A stretch of 64,000 nt of DNA from Agelas oroides (Eukaryota; Porifera; Demospongiae; Agelasida; Agelasidae): NCBI GenBank assembly GCA_949130485.1, contig OX422197.1, forward strand, positions 2,982,205 through 3,046,204, read 5' to 3'. The notes beneath the pieces are model-generated. The model was given only the letters and a program-made list of their open reading frames with translations, was not told the DNA's origin and made no database searches. This document shows, piece by piece, positions 32,730 to 64,000 of the stretch. The stretch's first letter is position 1, and the number at the start of each line of letters is the position of its first letter. A program made the translations under genes and the position numbers.

Positions 32730-34055
32730 ATGGCGTCATCAGCTGCCACTGGCTCAACTGATGAAGCAGCTGACCGCAATGTTCAAATGTGGAAGGTCAA
32801 AAAACTTATCAAGAGCTTAGAAGCAGCCAGGGGCAATGGCACCAGCATGATATCTCTCATCATTCCCCCCAAGGATCAGATCTCTCGAGTATCCAAGATG
32901 TTGGCAGATGAATTTGGTACTGCCTCTAACATCAAGAGTCGGGTGAACAGGCTATCGGTACTAGGAGCCATCACCTCTGTGCAGCAGCGACTGAAGTTGT
33001 ACTCAAAAGTACCCCCCAATGGGCTTGTGATATACTGTGGAACAATCGTGACTGATGAAGGCAAGGAGAAGAAAGTGAACATTGACTTTGAGCCGTTCAA
33101 GCCGATCAATACGTCTCTCTACCTCTGTGATAACAAGTTTCACACGGAAGCTCTGAGCGCTCTCTTAGAGGATGACAATAAGTTTGGCTTCATAGTGATG
33201 GATGGCAACGGAGCACTATTTGGAACACTGTGTGGCAACACTAGGGATGTACTGCACAAGTTTACAGTAGATTTACCAAAGAAACATGGCAGAGGAGGGC
33301 AGTCTGCTCTCCGTTTCGCTCGACTAAGAATGGAGAAAAGACACAACTACATTCGCAAAGTAGCGGAGACAGCAGTCCAACTGTTCATTACCAACGATCG
33401 GCCAAACATTGAAGGAATGATCCTAGCTGGGTCTGCTGACTTCAAGACTGAGTTGAGCCAGTCCGACATGTTTGACCCTCGATTGCAAGTCAAGGTGCTT
33501 AAGATAGTTGACGTTTCCTATGGTGGTGAAAATGGCTTCAACCAAGCTATAGAGCTTGCCTCTGAGGTGCTTTCAAATGTCAAGTTTATTCAAGAGAAGA
33601 AACTCATTGGGAGGTACTTTGACGAGATCTCACAAGACACGGGAAAATTTTGTTTTGGGGTCCAGGACACCCTCAAGGCTCTAGAAATGGGATCCATTGA
33701 GACGCTGATTGTTTGGGAGAATCTTGACATTACGAGGTATGTTCTAAAGAACCACGGCACCAATGAAGAGGTTGTGTTGCACTTGAACCCAGAACAAGAG
33801 AAAGATAAGACTCTGTTTCTTGACCGAGAATCTGGTGTTGAGCTAGAGCTGGTGGAAAAGTGCGCCCTCCTGGAGTGGCTAGCAAACAGCTACAAGTCTT
33901 TCGGTGCTACGCTGGAGCTGGTTACAGACCGGTCACAAGAAGGGTCCCAGTTCTGCAAGGGGTTCGGAGGGATTGGTGGCATCTTGCGTTACAGAGTAGA
34001 CTTCCAGTCAATGGAGTATGAATCAGATGATGAATTCTATGATGACGACTATTAA
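32730..34055 (+). CDS. ETF1: Eukaryotic peptide chain release factor eRF1
   Basis: Recognises all three stop codons in the ribosomal A site and triggers peptide release together with eRF3. Complete 441-residue protein in one uninterrupted coding exon. Hallmarks: TASNIKS at residues 64-70, YLCDNKF at about 131-137 and the GGQ loop ([11 protein letters not shown], about residues 189-191). The acidic C-terminus ends DDEFYDDDY. The start is chosen because [18 protein letters not shown] aligns with the usual eRF1 beginning; the open frame upstream is only CA repeat. An out-of-frame ATG at 32711 lies just 5' of a CAG acceptor and is probably removed by splicing. Lack of introns contrasts with intron-rich neighbours, so an old retrocopy replacing the parental gene is possible. 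Confidence 0.98.
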   Translation: MASSAATGSTDEAADRNVQMWKVKKLIKSLEAARGNGTSMISLIIPPKDQISRVSKMLADEFGTASNIKSRVNRLSVLGAITSVQQRLKLYSKVPPNGLVIYCGTIVTDEGKEKKVNIDFEPFKPINTSLYLCDNKFHTEALSALLEDDNKFGFIVMDGNGALFGTLCGNTRDVLHKFTVDLPKKHGRGGQSALRFARLRMEKRHNYIRKVAETAVQLFITNDRPNIEGMILAGSADFKTELSQSDMFDPRLQVKVLKIVDVSYGGENGFNQAIELASEVLSNVKFIQEKKLIGRYFDEISQDTGKFCFGVQDTLKALEMGSIETLIVWENLDITRYVLKNHGTNEEVVLHLNPEQEKDKTLFLDRESGVELELVEKCALLEWLANSYKSFGATLELVTDRSQEGSQFCKGFGGIGGILRYRVDFQSMEYESDDEFYDDDY

Positions 34056-35399
34056 GCAAGATTACAGATTTTTTTCTTTGTGTATATGCAAGTATTTGTA
34101 AGGTAACCGAATTCTGCTCATTTATTTGAAGGATGATGTTCAGTTCAACTATATTTACATTATTTGAAAATAACTTTGTACTGAGTTTTGTAAAGTACAT
34201 GTATTGTTATATTGAAATCTGTGATGATATATAAATGACTTCACATTTAAACAATTTGCACACTTTTTAGTGCTTGCTGTTGTACCTCCATGCAAAAACA
34301 GTCTTGATCGTTCTACCTCAGTATGAACATTTACATGCCTTCGCTGCCTCCATCACAGTTGCTCCCATATATAGCCTCGTTCCCAAGCTCCCTTGTGTGA
34401 GTGGAGAAAAAAGTAGATATTCCAAATACTGGAAGACTTAGCCTCGTTCCCAGGCCCTTGCCGAGCTTCCCGTACTGCAAGCAACGGGAAGCTGGGTGAG
34501 GGCCTGGGAACAAGGCTAAGAAGACAGGAGTACATGGTGAAGGCTCAGAATGAGGCTATACCTAAATTGCTGCATGCAGGGACAGTTTAGTGTACATTCA
34601 AGATGCATGGGGTTGGGTGGCCTGCAACTGCAACTTGATACCATCGAAGGCTATTATTTTGTCATGTTCTCTACTACTTAGTGGCTGACAGCTGCCAATA
34701 AACCCTAGAGCTAGTAATGCCATGGTTACATATCTGTGTGGGTGAAACCCAATTGTGGACTGAGTTGTATCATTACAGCCTCATTCCCAGGGGCTCCCCC
34801 GCCTCCAGATTTTGCAGCACTGGAGGCAGGGAAACAAATACTGCCAGTGATCACATATACTGGAGGCAGGACAGGCCGTAGCCTCGTTCCCAGGCGCTCG
34901 AAAAATCGGAGGGAGCCCAATTTTTCGAGCGCCTGGGAACGAGGCTAGACAGGCCGGGGAACAAAGCTAGTATCAGTATATACTTGGGAAGTTAAACTTA
35001 AAGTATATCAAATTTAGCCTCATTCCCAGCAGGGTTCAATCTAGTGGAGGGAGGGGAAGCTTCTCCCCAAATTTGTCAAAAATACAGTTATAGGTGTGAT
35101 CTTACCTCTCAGAAACAATTAATCTTGGAGGACCTAAAACCCCAAATTTTTCTCAAGAAGCATGCCCCCGACCTCCTAGACAATGCTTCATATATGCAGT
35201 TCCCCCCCCCCCCCCCCCGGCCCCCCAAATTCAAAATCCTAGATAGAACCCTGCCCAGGTTCTTGTGTATGGGCAGAGCCTGGGAACAAGGCTAATAAAA
35301 ACATTCTAGCACGCAGGTTTGTGCAGGATGATGCATCAGGATCATGAGAAGTACCACTGGACATTCATTTGGATCACTTCAGTGTAACATGCTTCAATG
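34056..35399. other. Spacer between eRF1 and EXOSC4 with several MITEs
   Basis: 3' untranslated sequence of eRF1 with a possible AATAAA at 34697-34702. The rest holds foldback elements at 34439-34518 and 34879-34947 and a larger degenerate pair from 35014 to 35295 that includes a C-run at 35203-35219. No gene is seen. Confidence 0.6.
34879..34947. mobile_element. TAGCCTCG foldback MITE with perfect 9-bp TSD
   Basis: 69-bp hairpin with arms TAGCCTCGTTCCCAGGCGCT and complement. Flanked by GACAGGCCG at 34870-34878 and 34948-34956. Confidence 0.92.
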
Positions 35400-38121
35400 T
35401 CAAAATGCAAAGGATGATGAAGATCTTTCTAAGTTGTCCTTGACTGCACGGTCAAGAATGGTGTGAACCCTATCACATCCCTTCACTGCCACACTCAGAA
35501 CCTTCTCAAGATTGTCTGCATGTAATCTGGAGTCCATCTGCACGAGGGAGCATGACTGGGTGATTACACAGTGACAATTAATCACACACCCAGACCACTT
35601 TTTGCCAAGAAAATAGTCGGATGAACTGCCTACACCCAGTGTTGTTTAGTTGTTATAGGAAGATGAGTGACTGCTATGACTGTATGGTTGTAGCCTCATC
35701 CCCAGGAAGGGCCTGGAGACGAGGCTTTGTATGGATGATTTGTTTCAAGGGAGTGCAGCCAATGGGAAAGATACTGCCGCAAATGAGCCAAGCAGTGAGC
35801 AGCACTGCAGCACTCTTGCATAGCAACATAGCAAAATGAGGCCCAGAGGAGGTCGGACACGGTTGACCTTTGCTCGTTAGGTCGCTAATGAGGGTACCCT
35901 TCGAGGGGCCCTAATTACGTTTCTGGCACATGATCAACTCGTCACGTGAGTCGTAGTAGTCACGTGAGCCGTAGTTCATCAAGCTACTCCTGACCACGTG
36001 AACTACGACTCAAGTGACGAGTTGGTCATGTGCCAGGAACGTAATTAGGGCCCCTCGAAGGGTACCCTCGTTAACGACCTAATGAGCAAAGATCAACCGT
36101 GTCCGACCTCCTCTGAATGAGGCCCACTCACATGCAACCTTTACCATACCTGTAATAGTACAATCTTCCCAGACTTGGGTAGTGTGGCTACAGTCAGATC
36201 TGGTCCACCAGATGTTTCCTCCAAGTAATTCAAATCTGTGTACACGTACAATGAGGACAGTGAGTCACAGTATACTCTTGGCGCCACACACATGCACGCA
36301 CACACTTCAGGGTTTCATACAGGGGGAGAAAAAAACTTTGAGGGGAGGGAGTGGGAGGAAAGGTTGGGATGAGGGGGGAGGGTTGGGAGGAGGGTTTTAA
36401 AATCTTGTAACCAACATATCTCAGGATCATAAATTCTACTACAAAATAACCCTCAGAGAAGGAAAAAATTTCTTGGATGTCCCCTAAAATCTGTGCTTCA
36501 AGGAGGAATGGCTTAGCCGTCTCGGTTCCAACACACCCTCACCCGCAAATGCACACACACACACACACACACACACTATAAACTCCAAGCTCACCTAGTA
36601 ATGGTGTGTCTTCAAGATATGTGGCACTGCAGGCACATACAAAGTCCTTCATTGGAATACCAGCATCTATGAGGGCCAGTGTGCCTGCATTTATGCTTGC
36701 ACAACGATTCCCTGAAGGAAACACGGTGAAGGTAGCTCAAAAATAGCAGTAGTAGCATATTATTCTCTCCTAGGATTTTTCGATAGGGTCTAGACTAAAA
36801 GCTTGTCTTTTATGATTACATGTGCCGGTACATACAACTAGGTGAAGGCAGGATGCAGGCTTTCGTTCTTAAAGCTGGGAGAAGTAATCCGGAACAAAAA
36901 GCCTGGGTTTGAGGTCAGACTAAATGCAATGGAAGCACAACATGGTGAACTATTTTCATTCATCTAATCTTCTGGTGGGACTTGCGCAGTAGATGAAAGA
37001 AACAAAGAATAAAACTTCCTGCTTAAAATGGCTACTAATGCAATAAAAACTGGGAGTTGAGTTGAGAATGGAGAACCTGTGCATACCCCCATCAGATTGC
37101 AGTACTTGAATGTATATGTCTATCTTGGAATGTGGAAAGAGCTCGCTTAATATTGCAGCTTCAAACGATTTCTTCAAGGCCAGTGAGATTTCCGCAGAGC
37201 GCCTACAAAAAAAAAAGTAGAATGAAAATATAGATGTTTTAGGGATCAATTTAGTCTCTTAGGGGGGTATGGTGTACCTGTCTCCCTTGGGTCTCTTTTT
37301 CCTTTCTGAGGTACTGAACGTAGCCATACTAAACTGGCAGTTGATCATTACTCTGTCGTGGAGTGCTTCTGATCTGCGAGTGACCTGCATGTTCAGATTG
37401 CATGTGTGCAGATGAAAAAATGAAGGATCCAGGCTGGCTTAGTCACCAAGCACTGACTTTGCTTGTATTAAACATTGAAGTCTTTATTAAGCTCTGTCTG
37501 AATATGAATGGTGGGCATAAAAAGCAGCCTCGTTCTTTTGTAGGAACTAGAACTACAAAGATGTATTTCATTTCTGCCTGGACTCAAGAGTGAAAAAGTA
37601 GCCTCGTTTCCAGGCCCCGCCCAGCTTCCCTTCATCTACAGTACTGCAGGTGATGGAAGGCTGGGCGGGGCTTGGGAACGAGGCTAGTGAAAAAGGTCAT
37701 GTTACTTGTAAACAACACACTTCATGGGGTCCATAGACGGTAGCCAACACTTTTGTGTTGCCTTGCTCAAGGATGGCTGATCCATCAGCCTGCTGGAACA
37801 CTCCCAGCTGACACTGCAGCTTTCTGAGTTCTGGAGGTCTGCGTCCATCCACACGGAGCCCTGACACCCACATGAAGAGATGGTAGAGATCACAAATGGT
37901 TGACATGTGCAAGCAATTAGATTTGTCACATAGACTGTTACTGACCTTCAGGAGAAAGGTATTCAATTCCTGCCTGTACAAAAATATGACAAATCGTTCA
38001 TTCAACGTTAATAATGGTGTGGAATATACCTAGTCTCGTACCTTATGGGGGCATACACACTATGAAGATCGATAAGCCTATGGCAATAATAATTTTCAAG
38101 GGAAATAAACTAGCATACCAT
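35400..38121 (-). CDS. EXOSC4: Exosome complex subunit EXOSC4/RRP41
   Basis: RNase PH-fold subunit of the nine-membered core exosome ring for 3'-5' RNA decay and processing; catalytically inactive in animals. Eight exons: 38119-38121 (only ATG), 37946-37973, 37706-37860, 37278-37384, 37087-37202, 36595-36711, 36150-36235 and 35400-35537. All phases agree; about 249 residues, near the usual 245. Recognisable stretches: GLRVDGRRPPELRKLQ, GSAILEQGNTKVLATVYGPH, INCQFSMATFS, KIDIYIQVLQSDGG, LALIDAGIPMKDFVCACS and MDSRLHADNLEKVL. The start is inferred: an ATG falls immediately before a GTATGC donor, and the next exon encodes AGIEYLSPEG, matching MAGLELL of vertebrates. Intron 7 holds a 272-bp palindromic transposon and intron 3 a foldback element near its donor. 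Confidence 0.94.
35691..35727. mobile_element. 37-bp minimal foldback in EXOSC4 intron
   Basis: TAGCCTCATCCCCAGG, a few bases, and the complement CCTGGAGACGAGGCT. The flanks TGTATGGTTG and TGTATGGATG look like a one-mismatch target duplication. Confidence 0.75.
35844..36115. mobile_element. 272-bp palindromic MITE with 9-bp TSD
   Basis: Arms of about 120 bp start CAGAGGAGGTCGGACACGGT and end with the complement. Exact 9-bp duplication AATGAGGCC at 35835-35843 and 36116-36124. Long arms plus a 9-bp duplication suggest a Mutator-like non-autonomous element. Confidence 0.9.
37599..37686. mobile_element. TAGCCTCG foldback MITE with perfect 9-bp TSD
   Basis: 88-bp hairpin (TAGCCTCGTTTCCAGGCC and complement) flanked by GTGAAAAAG at 37590-37598 and 37687-37695. 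It ends 19 nt from the predicted donor of EXOSC4 exon 37706-37860. Confidence 0.92.
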
Positions 38122-38232
38122 TCCACTTGCATGCGCGGTCTCGTTCCCAAACGTCATTCCGGAAGCGGGAAAGTGGGATGGTGTGAGGATGGCCCTGAGG
38201 TACCGACTTTCTTGACACAGCTACAGCCGGAC
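38122..38232. promoter_or_regulatory. Bidirectional promoter, EXOSC4 and small TM gene
   Basis: About 110 bp between start codons. TTCCGGAAGCGGGAAAG near 38157-38173 combines an ETS-type CCGGAAG with an E2F-like GCGGGAAA; both are common in TATA-less housekeeping promoters. Confidence 0.6.
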
Positions 38233-39758
38233 ATGAGTCAAGTGAGAGCTCTGATAAATCCTGAGGTGAACACTTTGTTATGTATGTCAGAACGTACCCT
38301 GGCAATGGGCGCTAAGTAGCTATGTTTATAGGTATTTTTTGCCTGTGGGCTTGTCCAGTTAGTATTCTGTGGCATAAATTATTGTAAAGAGGGATTCTTA
38401 GAACAGTACTGTCTTAATACACAGTAAGGCCACTCTGAATTAATTGTTTGTTTGAACTAACCCGACCGACCTGAAGTTTTAAAAGTGCCTCATAGTTGGG
38501 TAACAATTGTTATATGCACCGCCTCAAACATTTTAGCACAAGTAGGATAAACTTGTTTGACGCCGAGAAGTACATGTATACGCATACAAATCGCCAAAAG
38601 TCCACTCAGGTTCAGTCCTTACAACTGTTCTCAGTAGTTCCCGACCCAGACAAGTCACTATCGCTACCACAAAAGCCGTAGTACATGCAGTAACCTGTGC
38701 GATGTGCATAGGCCATGTAGGTTACCATTTCAGAGCCAAACTGTTGTAGTTATTAATACATCCGGTGGGCCTAAATAAAATATTACCCGCCCGACCGACC
38801 GACCGACCCAACATTCTTGTGGTCATGTTAGTTCAAACAAACAATTAATTCAGAATGGCCTAATCTATATGGTTAAAGTGTGGTTAGGGTTCAAACCCAT
38901 TTGTTTGAATGGGGTCTGAGCATGAGGCTTGGTTAGTGTAGAGTAGTGCGGATAGTAGGGTTGTAGTACTACTCTATTATCTATGGTTAGACCAGGTATA
39001 AGACTATATGTGGCAGTCTTGGGTAGAAATTCCATCCACTTGAAGTGCTTCAGTACAGAACTTCTGTAAAGGTTGGCTCTTATGAGACATGTCAAGCATT
39101 TACACAGCACCTTCGCCTTTAACAGAAGTTCTGTGCTACAGCACTTCTATTACGGTAACATGATTGAAATACCAATGTTCAATTTCTAGGTGACCCCACC
39201 TCACTATTAAGGACAAAATGTTAATTCCCAATGATCCCTGCTTTACAAAGGTTCCACTATATAGCTGGAATTTGAGTTACTTGGGGAAAAATGATTGCCT
39301 TAAGTCTGAGAATGAGGCTAATGTGAATCTTGGTGAAGAGTGGGTGAGGCCTGGAGACGAGGCTAGTGAGAAAGATATCTGGTACCCTGGAATGCATGAC
39401 TGTCCATTTGACCATGGGTGTTATCCAGCTGTGACATTGCGCCCTACTGTTCCAATTACAGAGAGCACGGCAGCTTGAGCAAGAATGTATCAAGAGCTGT
39501 CTGGAGAGTAGCAAGTTCACATCAACGCTTTGTGAAGTGAGAGAGGGACAGGAGGCAGTCGAGAAGGAAGCAGAACAAATTTCAGAGACACTGGACAGAA
39601 TCTCCACCTACTTTAGGGCTCCTGCACACCAGTATGTGGTGGAGGCCATTCTAATCTTCCTCGTTGCCGGACTCATACTGCTGATCTGCAATGGCCTCAG
39701 CTTAAAGTGGCTACTGTGCTTCAACAAAGCTGTGTTCAGCATGCCAAAACCCATGTGA
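38233..39758 (+). CDS. Small predicted tail-anchored membrane protein
   Basis: Unrecognised protein of 109 residues from two phase-0 exons: 38233-38265 (MSQVRALINPE) and 39462-39758. The first three quarters are a charged helix with two cysteines (CIKSCLE) and likely coiled coil (EAVEKEAEQISETLDRIS). One hydrophobic segment (about 69-97, EAILIFLVAGLILLI then a less polar stretch) lies near the C-terminus, followed by a short basic end. No signal peptide is seen, so a C-terminal anchor is likely. The 38425-38862 foldback element lies in its only intron. The short first exon is an inference, supported by phase and the head-to-head promoter; the second exon is well supported. Confidence 0.6.
38425..38862. 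mobile_element. Foldback element with 35-bp terminal arms
   Basis: TTAATTGTTTGTTTGAACTA on the left is mirrored by TAGTTCAAACAAACAATTAA on the right. CCGACCGACC-type repeats lie next to each arm. The interior is non-coding. Confidence 0.75.
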
Positions 39759-40383
39759 TCATCTCAATAATGTCATCTCATAATTATAGTTCACTCACAT
39801 CATTACTTAATTTCATGCAATCTCTGGAGTATGTAGATATAGCAAACACACTATAACTTGTCAATTAATGATTTGTCTCAATCTAGCTGCACGGTGGAAA
39901 GGTCTTTGCTAGTCTTGTTTCAGACCCTCCAGAAAAACAGAATGGATCGAGGGCTTTTTTGACTTTACGAGAGTCTGGTTCCGAGACTTCTTGCATGGAG
40001 GTGTGGACATCTTGGCATGTAGTTTTCTCATTCCCAGACTGCATTTTATGTACTTGCAAAAAATGGGTGAAGTTAATTGTCTGAGTACAAGATGGAGCAC
40101 TCTCCTCAGGCTCCCACCCCCTCCCCCAATCACACACACACACACGTTTCATACGTACAAACAGTGATATATCCCTCTCAAGAGACATCCAACCCTTCCA
40201 AACTGCTATATACAACATTTAGAGCTAACAGTTGAAGATGAGTGAGGAATGCTCTTGTTTGTTAATCATGAAGGCTCCATGCAGGAGTGTCTGTCTACAT
40301 GAAAAGGGTCCCACTGAACTGCAGCTTATCAACAAAGCCATCATAAACAGAGCCAATGTTTTGATATGCAACAAAAAGGTGGT

Positions 40384-42381
40384 TCACTTTGAAGGGCAAG
40401 TCCATGTCTGCAGTTCACTAAACCTCTTGTGGCAAATTGAGTGTCCATGCTCTTTATACTCAGCCAGTGTCACTGGTACCATGTGGCTGGGTCTGTTGTC
40501 CATGTCTGGGATGATCTTGCCACCGTGCCATGCATATGTGATTGGGTTATTGGGCATAAACACACTGACATCATAGTCAGAAGGGGCAAGTCTTCTGATC
40601 TCAGTGGACATTCTCTCGTAGAAGCCCGGGAAGACAGTATTCCCACCAGTGAGGACAATATTAGCATACAGGTGGGGGTGCATTTCTCTGGGAGTGAGTG
40701 AGATTGCATGGGATATGGCTTCGGGAATTCCCATCTGTTCAATCCCAATATCAGAAGGATGGAAGAGAACCTCTGGGATGGTGAATCGCTCGTTGGATAG
40801 CCGCAGAAACTGCTCATCAGATGCTGCAGAAGGTTTAGAAAGTTGTTCTCGAATCATTCCCCGCCTCCGTGTGCTGAAGTCTGGTAACACATACTCACAG
40901 ACTATGCTATTGTCTTCTCCACGTTTTCGAGCAGTCTTCATATCTCGGTGAAAGTCTTGTGATACATAGCACACATCTTCCTTGACCTGGTTTATGACGT
41001 ATGTTTCATCCAACACATGCAACTGTCTGTACGATACAATCTCTTTGAGGTGGTTTGTGAGGAGCTTGCCCCCAACGTCAATCCGTAACACTGCGTTTGG
41101 AATGATTTTGCTCTTGTAGTAGGGTGTTATATGAGTGAAGGAGTAGCCCGTATCAACGACAAGGCAGCACAGACTAGCAGGGCTATGGTGCACATAGTTT
41201 AGAACAGATAGTGTGGGAGCAGGTGTGCGTAACAATGACTTAAATTTGTATTCTTCAAAGAAAATTTCATTAAGGGTGTCTTGGATGGAGGGGAAATTGA
41301 AAGGAGGCTCAGTGAAGACCAGTCCGTGATCCTGCGGGCGCACCTTGAGCACCTCACTGCCAAAGACATAGTCCCACACTTGTCTCTGTGTGTCCCAGTT
41401 GACAAGGTAGCCCTTCTGGAAGGGTAGCAGGTAGAAGAGGCCAGAGAGATCTTTGCAGTCATCCACCTGGTCTCCAATGAAGTTCCTACGACGCTCCGTC
41501 TTTGACCTATCAGGTGGACGGTGTGTGCATATGCATGCATATGTATGTAGTGTACAGCAATGGTAGTTAGGGACTACTGGATAAAGCTATTTCTTGTCAG
41601 CATTTCAGGTGTCAATGCCTCACCTCTCAAACACTAGTCAACTATATACCACACTACTTAACTAGCAACAGTGAAAGTACCAGTATGTTTGAACATCCAG
41701 TTAAGTTGTCCTTGGATAAAAAGGGTGCAAGAGAAACACCAGTCAGCAAATAGAGCGATTGCACGTGACGTCATTACGTTCGAGATTACGAAGGAAAACA
41801 GAAAACAGCCGCCATTTTGGTGTACAACGAGATAGGAGCTTCTATGGCGATCTTCACGAAATGAGTGATATACTTGTAATGCTTCTAATATGTGTTGAAT
41901 CGGACAAAATACCATTGCTACATAAGTTAAAACAGCTATATAAACGCTTACCTGTGGGTGTTTTAATCGATATAGCATATACTGCTAATAACATACTGTA
42001 CAAGTTGTACACCAAGATGGCGGTTTATTTCTAGTATACGGAATTGTGATCACGTGATGAAAACGCTCTATACTGTCATTATGTCGTCTGCTGACCCTTT
42101 GGTAATAAGTGAAGGTTTAGGGTCGACTACACTTATTCTTGTATTAGGGTCAACTACACTTATTTTTGCAAAAACAGACTCTCATGTGCAAAAATTTTCA
42201 TGACTTGTGAGAGTCATGCTTTGCAAGACCTGGTCACGCTACCTGTACACCACCAGCTGCATAAGCAATTTTGTGTCTAGTGATACCTTGTGATGCAATT
42301 GGGAATGGTCCTCGGTTCTTGATCTTGCAACCCAGCCTTGATAGTGTAAGCTCCATTGTCCAGTATTAGAGTCTGCGACAT
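40384..42381 (-). CDS. ACTR6: Actin-related protein 6 (ARP6)
   Basis: Nuclear actin-fold protein of the SRCAP/SWR1 chromatin remodeller that deposits H2A.Z. Exons 42287-42381 and 40384-41506 join in phase (AG + G) to give 405 residues, near the usual 396. Exon 1 encodes the actin-like start MSQTLILDNGAYTIKAG. Exon 2 has LSGLFYLLPFQKGYLVNWD, VDTGYSFTHITPYY, VGGKLLTNHLKEIVSYRQLH, VNQVKEDVCYVSQDF-like sequence (here INQVKEDVCYVSQDF), IVLTGGNTVFPGF and ITYAWHGGK. Only one intron, and an unusually large second exon. It is head-to-head with the KH-protein gene. Confidence 0.96.
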
Positions 42382-42580
42382 GTTGTGACTGTAACCGGAC
42401 CCCCTGGCTGATCAAAAATTTCGAACGACAACGGTTAAATAGACACTTAGGCCTGTTGTGCGCATGCGTAATAGAAGCGCTTTGTTCACGAGGCATGTTC
42501 AACACTCAGACAACAGGTGAAGTGTGAAGCGCGAAAGAAAGTTAGGTTATCCTCAGTGGACTGTATCGCTTTTAATCAAA
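42382..42580. promoter_or_regulatory. Bidirectional promoter with NRF1-type site
   Basis: 199 bp between the ARP6 and KH-protein start codons. TGCGCATGCG at 42459-42468 is the NRF1 palindrome, frequent in TATA-less divergent promoters. Confidence 0.65.

Positions 42581-64000
<21,420 letters not shown>

Overview
The window is nuclear DNA of an animal. Genes are split by GT-AG introns, and two genes point to a metazoan: a Porcupine (PORCN) O-acyltransferase, which belongs to Wnt secretion, and a membrane-tethered OASIS-type bZIP factor. A ciliary dynein assembly factor fits too. Gene-dense, head-to-head packing and very abundant small inverted-repeat transposons suggest an early-branching animal. 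A sponge is my first guess and a cnidarian my second; sequence alone does not settle it.

Layout, left to right: (1) 3' end of DNAAF5 (+), whose introns carry several unrelated minisatellites. (2) A small type I membrane protein (-). (3) Mitochondrial GrpE (+), head-to-head with (2). (4) A lysine-rich protein of 11-residue repeats (+). (5) A CREB3L1/2-like ER-stress bZIP factor (-). (6) PORCN (+), head-to-head with (5). (7) GTDC1/QTMAN queuosine-tRNA mannosyltransferase (-), with an inverted copy of its last exon between it and PORCN. (8) Translation termination factor eRF1 (+), with an intronless coding region. (9) Exosome subunit EXOSC4/RRP41 (-). (10) A small tail-anchored protein (+), head-to-head with (9). 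(11) Actin-related protein ARP6 (-). (12) An FUBP/KHSRP-type KH-domain protein (+), head-to-head with (11) and running off the right edge.

The genes do not form one pathway. They are mostly housekeeping: translation termination, RNA decay, tRNA modification, chromatin remodelling and mitochondrial import. A protein-folding and secretion theme is visible in GrpE, CREB3L and PORCN. Two of the shared promoters contain a perfect cAMP-response palindrome.

The rest is repeat biology. A family of tiny foldback elements with ends like TAGCCTCGTTCCCAGGCC occurs at least a dozen times; several copies have clean 9-bp target duplications and several sit just downstream of 5' splice sites. There are also TA-flanked pogo/mariner-like elements, a TTAA-flanked element, nested insertions, five minisatellites and long CA/GT runs. 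I built exon structures by hand from splice signals, reading-frame phase and remembered family conservation. Exon ends are usually phase-consistent but have not been checked against transcripts.
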